A stretch of DNA of 64,000 nucleotides. It comes from Oscillospiraceae bacterium. GTDB lineage: Bacteria; Bacillota; Clostridia; Monoglobales; Monoglobaceae. Made by a program: the position numbers and the translations under genes. The notes under the pieces are model-generated. The model was not told the origin of the DNA and searched no databases. It saw only the letters and a program-made list of their open reading frames with translations. Location: assembly GCA_015068605.1 (NCBI GenBank), contig SVKF01000002.1, positions 62,001 to 126,000 on the forward strand. The letters run 5' to 3'. Positions 17,329-24,101 of this stretch are shown here, one piece after another; the first letter of the stretch is position 1, and each line of letters begins with the position of its first letter.

Positions 17329-20256
17329 ATGAAAAATCTCAAAAGAATTATCGCTTTAGTTGCTGTTTTTGCATTAGCATTAACTACAATGGCAAGTGCT
17401 GCATCTTTCACAGATGTTGCTGACAGCAGCGCTTATTACAGAGCGGTAGAACAGTTACACAAAATTGGTATAATCGATGGTTATACTGACGGAACATTCA
17501 AACCGGAACAGACAGTTACAAGAGCTGAAATGGCTAAGTTAATCGCTGCTATGCAGGGATACGCTGAATCAGCTGAAGGCAAGAGCGTAACAAAGTTCTC
17601 TGACGTTCCTTCAACTCACTGGGCTTCAGGCTACATTGCAAGTGCAACAGGCACAGCAATCAATGGTCTTCCTGACGGAACATTTGCTCCTGACAAGCCG
17701 GTTAAGTATGAAGAAGCTGTTAAGATGATTATGGCTACACTCGGTTATACAGTTATCGCTGAAGCTGAAGGCGGCTACCCAATGGGTTACGTTTCTGCAG
17801 CTATCAAAGAAAAGGTAACTGCTGATGTTACAAATGCTAACATCGGAACAGATGCAAGCCGTGGAACAATCGCTCAGCTTATCTACAATGCTATTGATAC
17901 TCCTCTCGTAGAGCAGATCACATGGAACAAAGATGGCACAGGCGACTACATCAAGTATGATGGCGAAACAAAGTACGGCGGCAGCGCTGTTGAGTACAAG
18001 ACTCTTATGAGTGAAAACCTTGAAATCGTTAAGGCTGAAGGTGTTGTTATGAACAACTCTTACTTCGGTTTAACAGAAGATATCACATCTATCGACTTAG
18101 ACGAAGATGCAAAGGTTACAATCTCTGTTAACAAGATCTGGGGCGACGATTTTGAATACTTCACACTCAACGATGAAGCTGAACTTTTAGTTGCTGATTC
18201 TGACGCTATGGACTATGTTGGTTATGCAGTAGAGTTCTACGCTCAGGAAAACGACTATGAAGAATGGGAAGTTCTTTCTATCTTAAAGGCAAAAAGCTTC
18301 AATAAGGAAATCACATTCAACCTTTCAAGCTATGACGAGAAAGAATCTGCTGATGCTGATGCTAACGTAATCTACTACTACAAAGATAACGCTACAACAA
18401 GCACAAAGGTTACTCTCCAGAATGCAGCTGGTACTGCAGGTAATGTTGACTATATCCCTGGATACGAAATGATGTACAACTTCAAAGCTTTCGATGGTGA
18501 CATTAAGGCTACTCTCGCAGCTTTAAAGGATGCTGATTTTGGTGGTCAGGTAACACTTATCGACAACGACAAGTTCACAGGTTACGATGCAGTTATCATC
18601 GAAGCTGCTGTATCTGATGTTGTTGACGAAATCAAGACAAGCGGCGTTGCATTAAAGAACGGTGTTAAGACACCTGACGGTGGAAGAATTAAGCTTGCTG
18701 ACGATCTCGAAGATGCTCTTGTAGTTATCACAAAGGACGGCGAAGCTGCTTCCTTCGATGATATTGCTGAAGATGATGTTCTTTCTATCATCGGTAGAAA
18801 AGACGGTGCATTCACAGTTGTTGACATTATGTCAAACATAGTTGAAGGTACAATTTCTTCAACAAAGTCTTCTAAGACATCTGCAAACGACAGAGCTTAT
18901 AAGATTGATGGAACATGGTATGATGTTGCTTACGGTGCTGAAGATGCATTAGCTGGCGTTGTTGCTGGTGAAGGCGGTTCATTCTACATTGACAAGTATG
19001 GCAAGATTGCTTACTTCGTAGAAGGTGGCACATTCACAGGTAACTATGCATACGTTCTTGATACTCTTCTTGACGAAGATGACTGGGGCAACCTCGCATT
19101 CTCAATGAAGCTCTTAACAAAGGACGGTATCGCAGTATACGAAGCTGCTTCTAAGTTCACATACAATGCAGGTTCTGATTCTAACACAGTTGATGTTGAA
19201 GATGATATGACTGATGACAACACATCTGTAACAACAGGTGACGGTAGTGTTCTTAAGGGTCAGGTAATTGACTTCACACTTTCAAGCGGTAAGGTTAAGA
19301 AGATCACAGTTGAAGGCTATGCTAAGAACGATGCTGATCCTAACTTTGAATACGAAGATGGTATCGTAAATGATGAGTTTGATGCAGAAGACCTTTCAAT
19401 CGGTTCTTTAGACTTTGACGAAGATACAATCGTATTCTATATTGATACAACAACAACTGAAAATTCATACGTTGGCACACTTGCTGACCTTGAAGACAAG
19501 GCTGTTGTAAACGGTGGCGCTTATGTTGACAAACATGCTGAAGCTGATGCTAACATCGCAGTTCTTATTGATGCTGTAACAACAATCAGCCCATCAACAG
19601 GTCTTGCAGTTGTTGTTGACTTCGAATCCGGTTCAAACGACGAAGAAGATGATATCTACACATTAACACTTCTCTACGAAGGCGAAGAAGTAACTTATGA
19701 CACAACAGCTGATGTATACAATGAATACGCTGGCGACCTCACAGTTGGTGATATCGTTAAGATCAAGGTTACAGGCGCTGGTGTTATCACAAAGATGGCT
19801 TCTGTATTTGACTTCGAAGAAGATGTAAGAGGCGAAGGCGATGTTCTTAAGGTTGCTCGCGCTGCTGATGTAACACTCGGTGTTGATCCTGCTGATGATA
19901 TCGAAACAATCACAGGTGGTTACGCATTCGAATACAAGAAGACAAGCAAGAAGATCGTTGGTCTCTATGACTACGATGGAACAGAAATCGATGACAACGA
20001 ATACAGCATTTCTAAGGCTAAGAATGTATACGTAATCGATGGAACAGGCAGAGACCTCGAAGTTTACGCAGGTGCTGCAGGTGACTACGAATACGATGCT
20101 GAACTCATCAACGAAGACCTCGACGGTTTCGCAACAAACCTCGAAGATGGTACTGGTGCAAACTGGGCTGACGTTGTAATCTTCAGAACATTCGACGGCG
20201 ACGTTGTTGACGCTGTAATCATCAAGGGTTCATCTGATTGGACAATTGCTGACTAA
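17329..20256 (+). CDS. SLH-domain surface (S-layer) protein
   Basis: A 975-residue exported protein. Residues 1-24 form a signal peptide (basic MKNLKR, hydrophobic core, cleavage near MASA-A). Three SLH motifs follow: about 26-68 (FTDVADSSAYYRAVEQLHKIGIIDGY... with TVTRAEMAKLI), about 90-135 (FSDVPSTHWASGYIASA... GLPDGTFAPDKPVKYEEAVKMI) and a weaker third to about 195. SLH domains bind pyruvylated secondary wall polymer, fixing the protein to the wall. The remaining 780 residues are rich in Asp, Glu, Thr and Val, with no catalytic motif I know, as in S-layer proteins. Codon choice is strongly biased (AAC, TTC, CTC, ACA), unlike most neighbours, and two consensus promoters precede it, so it is likely among the most abundant proteins of the cell. 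Confidence 0.9.
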   Translation: MKNLKRIIALVAVFALALTTMASAASFTDVADSSAYYRAVEQLHKIGIIDGYTDGTFKPEQTVTRAEMAKLIAAMQGYAESAEGKSVTKFSDVPSTHWASGYIASATGTAINGLPDGTFAPDKPVKYEEAVKMIMATLGYTVIAEAEGGYPMGYVSAAIKEKVTADVTNANIGTDASRGTIAQLIYNAIDTPLVEQITWNKDGTGDYIKYDGETKYGGSAVEYKTLMSENLEIVKAEGVVMNNSYFGLTEDITSIDLDEDAKVTISVNKIWGDDFEYFTLNDEAELLVADSDAMDYVGYAVEFYAQENDYEEWEVLSILKAKSFNKEITFNLSSYDEKESADADANVIYYYKDNATTSTKVTLQNAAGTAGNVDYIPGYEMMYNFKAFDGDIKATLAALKDADFGGQVTLIDNDKFTGYDAVIIEAAVSDVVDEIKTSGVALKNGVKTPDGGRIKLADDLEDALVVITKDGEAASFDDIAEDDVLSIIGRKDGAFTVVDIMSNIVEGTISSTKSSKTSANDRAYKIDGTWYDVAYGAEDALAGVVAGEGGSFYIDKYGKIAYFVEGGTFTGNYAYVLDTLLDEDDWGNLAFSMKLLTKDGIAVYEAASKFTYNAGSDSNTVDVEDDMTDDNTSVTTGDGSVLKGQVIDFTLSSGKVKKITVEGYAKNDADPNFEYEDGIVNDEFDAEDLSIGSLDFDEDTIVFYIDTTTTENSYVGTLADLEDKAVVNGGAYVDKHAEADANIAVLIDAVTTISPSTGLAVVVDFESGSNDEEDDIYTLTLLYEGEEVTYDTTADVYNEYAGDLTVGDIVKIKVTGAGVITKMASVFDFEEDVRGEGDVLKVARAADVTLGVDPADDIETITGGYAFEYKKTSKKIVGLYDYDGTEIDDNEYSISKAKNVYVIDGTGRDLEVYAGAAGDYEYDAELINEDLDGFATNLEDGTGANWADVVIFRTFDGDVVDAVIIKGSSDWTIAD

Positions 20257-20288
20257 TTTAAAAAAATATTTAAGTTTAGCTTAATTTT

Positions 20289-20317
20289 CAGAGACGGGTT
20301 TATCCCGTCTCTGTTTT
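20289..20317 (+). terminator. Terminator after the S-layer gene
   Basis: A 10-bp perfect stem (20289-20298 with 20304-20313, CAGAGACGGG) with loop TTTAT and a T-rich tail. Confidence 0.9.
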
Positions 20318-20329
20318 CGTTTACCCCCC

Positions 20330-21127
20330 TCGACTGAAGGCTTCTCCTTTCTCGGCTCCCTAGAGCATCAGGGAGCTGTCACGAAGTGACTGAGGGATTG
20401 ACCCAAAGCCTCATTCTTTGACGAGCCGATGCGCACTTCACCAAAGCCTTCCCCTTGAGAGCGGTGTGTACTCCTTCCTCTAGCCTTCCCCTTTGAGGGG
20501 AAGGTGGGTTTTGCGGAGCAAAACTCGGATGAGGTGTCACTCCGTTAAGAAAACAACCCAGTGAGTTGTTTTTAGGGCGATTGAGAGCCGACAGGCTCGG
20601 CAATAAAAGGAAATGCAAAGCATTTCAACAATAGAGAATGCCGCTTGCGGTGAATGAGGTGCCTTCCTCTAGCCTTCCCCTTTGAGGGGAAGGGGGACCG
20701 CTTGCGGTGGATGAGGTGCCGGAGTGTTAAGAAAATATGCCGGTGTCGACCGTTAAGAAAACAGTTTGGCAAACTGTTTTTAGGGCGATTAGGAACGACA
20801 GTTCCGAATATCAGGTGTGGACAGATGCGCACATCTGTCCCTACGATGATGGTACGAAGTACCCGTTTTTAGGAGGGAAAAGGGAGCGACAGCGGACGAG
20901 GAATTATAGAAACTCATCAGAGTTTCTTCCACTAAATCCGTTGCGACAGCACCGATCATAAAAAGAAAATGCAAAGCATTTTCAACAAAAAAATACCGCA
21001 AGCTGACTAAGTTATCGCTAATCAAGGTAACCAAAATCTCGTATGGAACATTCACGAATTGCCCCAACATCAACCGCAATCCTCCCGTCACGCAAATGCG
21101 TGCCACCCTCCTTTACACAAGGAGGAC
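20330..21127 (+). repeat. Composite palindromic repeat array R2
   Basis: Fills most of the 1.4-kb gene-free stretch behind the S-layer gene. In order: GCTCCCT/AGGGAGC, GTCA-cgaag-TGAC (20378-20390), CCTTCCCC/GGGGAAGG, GTTTTG-cggag-CAAAAC (20508-20524), a hairpin framed by GTTAAGAAAAC and GTTTTTAGGG (20544-20577), GAGCC-gaca-GGCTC (20585-20598), AAATGC-aaa-GCATTT, ACCGC-tt-GCGGT, a second GTTAAGAAAAC frame (20752-20784), GGAAC-gaca-GTTCC (20792-20805), GACAGATG/CATCTGTC, GGTA-cgaag-TACC (20851-20863), TGC-gaca-GCA (20942-20951), AAAATGC/GCATTTT and CCTCC-tttacacaa-GGAGG (21107-21125). About 120 nt (20752-20873) align in register with array R3 on the other strand. Confidence 0.85.
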
Positions 21128-21683
21128 TTTATTATGCGGTTTTCAAGGCTCATCTGTCCACACACCAAAACCGAAATCATCATAAAAGAGCAAAATCGGT
21201 ACACGGAAAGAAAATCGATAGAGGGGCGCAGGATAAGGCAAAAAACAACGGAAAGAGCAGGATTTTCAACTATAACGACATAAACCCTAAGGCGGAACAT
21301 TCGGGCAGAAACGGGCATTTTGAGGAAAATATGGTGTTGGTTGAATTTGCACATATTTTTAAAATTAATTTATATATATTGCATAAATACCTTGAAGTTA
21401 AGCGGAAAATCGATAATGATAAAAAGGAAAAGTCAAAAAAGAGCAAAAATGAGACAAAATAAGATAAAAATATATTTAAAATCCTATTGACAAATTTGAA
21501 AATTTCTGTTAATATATACTTAAGCTATTATCGGGTGCACTCTATCTATGCCCCGATTACGATAGGAAATGCAATGCAAATTTGCTTGAAATAGCACTAA
21601 CAATGGGGAATGAGACCCGACACATTAATTTAGTAAAAAAAATTAAATAAATAAAAATTTCCATAGAAAGGGAGAGAAAAACT
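21128..21683 (+). promoter_or_regulatory. AT-rich spacer and promoter ahead of the dockerin gene
   Basis: I see no convincing gene from 21128 to 21480. A promoter follows: TTGACA at 21487-21492 and TAATAT at 21510-21515 with a 17-nt spacer. The leader of about 160 nt contains a diverged copy of the repeat family's AGGAAATGC... AGCACTAACAAT block (21563-21605) and ends with AAAGGGAGAG ahead of the ATG. Confidence 0.65.
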
Positions 21684-22352
21684 ATGAAAAAACTTATTGG
21701 AATCATCTTGGCAGTTTGTATGCTTGGAACATTAGCATCTGCTGCTGCTATCACAGACGCTGCTGCAACAGCAACAGGCTCAACTGTTTATGTTACATAC
21801 ACAGCTCTTGCTGATAACGCACAGGCTACAATGCTTGCATACAAGGTTGCTGATGATGCATCAATCGAGGTTGCAGACAGCATTAAGTATGTTGACGAAG
21901 ACACAACTCCAATCGTAGGTATCGATCAGAACGCTTCTGATGGCACATTTACTTTCAAAGTTGCTGACGATTTTGAAGGCAAAATCGTTATCAAAGTTGG
22001 TGGTACAGATGTTGATACTCCTGACGTTGTTGTTCTTGCTGACTTCGTTAAGGCAGAAGAAGGTACTGTAATCACTCTTAGCTACGGTGACGTAAATGGT
22101 GACGGTGAAGTTACAGGTATGGATGCTTCTTTGATTATTCAGTATAGTGCAAAACTTCTTACAAACTTTACTGATAGTAAAGAAAGAGAAATACCTACAG
22201 CAGTTGCTGATGTAAATGGTGATGGTGAAGTTACAGGTATGGATGCTTCTTTGGTTATTCAGTATAGTGCGAAGCTTCTTGATGGATTTACGGATAAGTA
22301 CGATAATCCATTAACAACATATACTTATACATATGTTGCTCCTGAAGCATAA
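21684..22352 (+). CDS. Small exported dockerin-domain protein
   Basis: A 222-residue protein with a signal peptide (MKKLIGIILAVCMLGTLASA-A), an unassigned beta-rich region (about 25-130) and a C-terminal dockerin. The dockerin has two copies of the calcium-binding F-hand repeat DVNGDGEVTGMDASLIIQYS, at about residues 136-159 and 176-199, with D-x-N-x-D spacing intact. Dockerins bind cohesins to build extracellular complexes. There is no catalytic domain, so this looks like a structural or adaptor subunit. The cohesin protein encoded 37 nt downstream is its obvious candidate partner. Codon use resembles the S-layer gene (high expression). Own promoter at 21487. Confidence 0.85.
   Translation: MKKLIGIILAVCMLGTLASAAAITDAAATATGSTVYVTYTALADNAQATMLAYKVADDASIEVADSIKYVDEDTTPIVGIDQNASDGTFTFKVADDFEGKIVIKVGGTDVDTPDVVVLADFVKAEEGTVITLSYGDVNGDGEVTGMDASLIIQYSAKLLTNFTDSKEREIPTAVADVNGDGEVTGMDASLVIQYSAKLLDGFTDKYDNPLTTYTYTYVAPEA
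22089..22280 (+). repeat. Tandem DNA repeat encoding the two dockerin F-hands
   Basis: Two 72-nt units (22089-22160 and 22209-22280, 120 nt apart) differ at only about six positions, mostly silent, which points to a recent duplication or to gene conversion between the halves. Confidence 0.85.
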
Positions 22353-22389
22353 TTCAAAACAAAATTTAAGAAAGAGGTAAAAGATTATT

Positions 22390-23361
22390 ATGAAAAAATT
22401 TTTATCATTAATTTTAGCTTTGACTCTTGTTGCGTCTCTTTGTGCGGTTAATGTTATGGCTGCAGCAAAAGTTCATACGGTAGGTCTTTCTGCAAGTAAG
22501 ACAGAAGCTTTAACAGCTGGTGAAACAATTGTAGTAGAGGTGACAATTGACAATACGTTAAACTTGGTTAATGTTGATTATGATTTAGTTTATGATGCAG
22601 ATGCATTTGAGGTTAATTTAACTAAAGTAAGTCGTTTAGAAACATTTATTGATAAGACATGGTATGACGGTCTTAAAGATACCGATGGTGACTGGGGTTA
22701 TTACATGAATGGTGCTCCTACTATTAATGGTAACGAGGCTGGTGTAATATACTTTAGAGCTGCTGGTGGTGCGAATGGCGGTGTTGAAGATGAATACGAT
22801 GTAGATAACAGAGTTATCGGTAAGTACAATCTCAATGTAAAAGCTGATGCTCCTGATGGAACATATGAAATCAAGGTGATAAACGGAAAAACTGGAGATG
22901 CTGGTGAAACGCAGCCTGCTGCTATGGAACCTGTTGCTATCACAGTAAAAGTTGGCACACCTGGTCCTGTTGGTCCTGTAGTAGAAAAGACAGAAGCAAT
23001 TGCTGACAATGGTATTACAATTGATGGTGTAACATACGACAACGCATTTGGTGTTAATGCAACAATCACACCTACTGACGAAGCAACAGAAATCGGTGTT
23101 CTCTTTGCTCCTGCTCTCTGGCTTAGCGAAATTGGCGCAGAACAACTTACAGTTGGTCTTGAAGGTGCAAAGAACGTATCTAAGACAGGTCTTGTAGGCG
23201 GAACAGCTGTAACATTCAAAGCTGCTATCAAGGATATTCCAAGAGGTCTTACAGGTGAATCATTTGATATGGTAACAAGAGCATATGCTAAAGATGACGA
23301 AGCTGTTACTTATGCTGATGCTCTTACAACAGCAGTTCTCTTTAGTAACACAGGTAAATAA
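22390..23361 (+). CDS. Exported cohesin-domain protein
   Basis: A 323-residue protein with a signal peptide (MKKFLSLILALTLVASLCAVNVMA-A). Residues about 27-195 resemble a cohesin: 'VGLSASKTEALTAGETIVVEVTIDNTLNLVNVDYDLVYDADAFEV' at the start and 'GKYNLNVKADAPDGTYEIKV' towards the end, matching the usual order of strands. A short Gly-Pro linker (PGPVGPV) leads to a second beta-rich domain (about 205-323) that I cannot name. Cohesins receive dockerins; the upstream gene encodes a dockerin. No SLH, sortase or membrane anchor is visible, so how it stays at the surface is unclear. Same codon bias and operon as the dockerin gene. Confidence 0.78.
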   Translation: MKKFLSLILALTLVASLCAVNVMAAAKVHTVGLSASKTEALTAGETIVVEVTIDNTLNLVNVDYDLVYDADAFEVNLTKVSRLETFIDKTWYDGLKDTDGDWGYYMNGAPTINGNEAGVIYFRAAGGANGGVEDEYDVDNRVIGKYNLNVKADAPDGTYEIKVINGKTGDAGETQPAAMEPVAITVKVGTPGPVGPVVEKTEAIADNGITIDGVTYDNAFGVNATITPTDEATEIGVLFAPALWLSEIGAEQLTVGLEGAKNVSKTGLVGGTAVTFKAAIKDIPRGLTGESFDMVTRAYAKDDEAVTYADALTTAVLFSNTGK

Positions 23362-23402
23362 TTGTTATTCAAAAAAAATTTATCGGAAAGGTGATTGCAA
23401 TT

Positions 23403-23579
23403 ATGAAAAAGTTATTTGAAATGCCTTCAATTGAGCTTACAAAGTTTGATGTTGAAGATGTTATCACAGCCAGCACAAATCTTATCAGCGAAAAGGATTT
23501 TGCAGATATGATGGGTGAAGGTTCAGAAGTTACAACATGGAACAGTGATTGGAACGAAAGCTTAGGCTTAGGCATCTAA
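23403..23579 (+). CDS. 58-residue peptide with PSIEL...VEDVITAS motif
   Basis: A short gene in the same operon, 41 nt behind the cohesin gene, ending just before a strong terminator. ATG 23403 is preferred over the in-frame GTG at 23391 because AAAGG (23388-23392) sits about 10 nt before it. The product has no signal peptide or membrane helix. The start MKKLFEMPSIELTKFDVEDVITAS follows a pattern (MKK-x(3,4)-P-x-(I/L)-E ... (E/D)DVIT-(A/T)-S) that I have seen in unnamed short proteins of Clostridia; the rest is acidic with two Trp (TTWNSDWNESLGLGI). Function unknown. The operon position suggests a link to export or assembly of the cohesin/dockerin proteins, or a secreted or processed peptide. 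Confidence 0.7.
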   Translation: MKKLFEMPSIELTKFDVEDVITASTNLISEKDFADMMGEGSEVTTWNSDWNESLGLGI

Positions 23580-23592
23580 TTTAAAAAAGATA

Positions 23593-23623
23593 AGGCGGAG
23601 ATTAAATCTCCGCCTTTTTTTTG
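23593..23623 (+). terminator. Terminator of the dockerin-cohesin-peptide operon
   Basis: An 11-bp perfect stem (23593-23603 with 23605-23615, AGGCGGAGATT) with a run of eight T residues. The single-base loop means the stem will open to a slightly larger loop. Confidence 0.92.
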
Positions 23624-23639
23624 TGTTATAATGATTTAT

Positions 23640-24100
23640 CGGGTAGTATACGATATTTTCCATTGTTGAAATGCTTTGCATTTTCTTTTTATGGTCGGAA
23701 CTGTCGTTCCTATCCTCTCTAAAAATGGGTACTTCGTACCATCATCGTAGGGACAGATGCCCACATCTGTCCGCACCGGATATTCGGTGCTGTCGCACCT
23801 ATTCGCCCAAAAAACAGTTTACCAAACTGTTTTCTTAACGGGCGACACCGGCATATTTTCTTAACGCACCGGCGTATTTTCTTAACGGTCGACACCTCAT
23901 CCGAGTTTGCTTCGCAAACCCACCTTCCCCTCAAAGGGGAAGGCTGGGAGGGGAGCACACACTCCGGCACCTTGAGGGGAAGGCAGGGAGGGAGCACACA
24001 CTCCGACACCTTGAGGGGAAGGCCTTGGGGGCAATCCCTCAGTCACTTCGTGACAGCTCCCTTTACACAAGGGAGCCGAGAAAAGGGAAGGGGGAAGGTT
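23640..24100 (-). repeat. Composite palindromic repeat array R3 (opposite orientation to R1/R2)
   Basis: The 522 nt between the operon terminator and the GH3 gene. Read on the minus strand it holds the same hairpin series as R2: CTCCC-tttacacaa-GGGAG type (24057-24075), GTCA-cgaag-TGAC (24042-24054), CCTTCCCC/GGGGAAGG, GTTTG-cgaag-CAAAC (23905-23919), three GTTAAGAAAA units, GGTGC-gaca-GCACC (23786-23799), GACAGATG/CATCTGTC, GGTA-cgaag-TACC (23728-23740), GGAAC-gaca-GTTCC (23697-23710) and AAATGC/GCATTT. Compared with R2 several stems have changed in both arms. Its left end stops about 20 nt after the operon terminator and its right end touches the 3' end of the GH3 gene. Confidence 0.85.
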
Positions 24101-24101
24101 T

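Noticed and set aside
21134-21283. 49-codon frame starting at ATG 21134 behind AAGGAGG
   Set aside because: The AGGAGG is the right arm of the CCTCC/GGAGG repeat hairpin and would be hidden in it; the product shows no recognisable pattern.
20572-21462. Open frames of 70-140 codons inside and behind repeat array R2
   Set aside because: They exist in several overlapping frames on both strands, have repeat-derived low-complexity composition and no consistent ribosome binding site; I regard them as by-products of the palindromes.
22636-23231. Two long antisense frames over the cohesin gene
   Set aside because: Products are Ser/Thr- or Cys-rich mirror translations of a biased-codon gene; typical artefacts.
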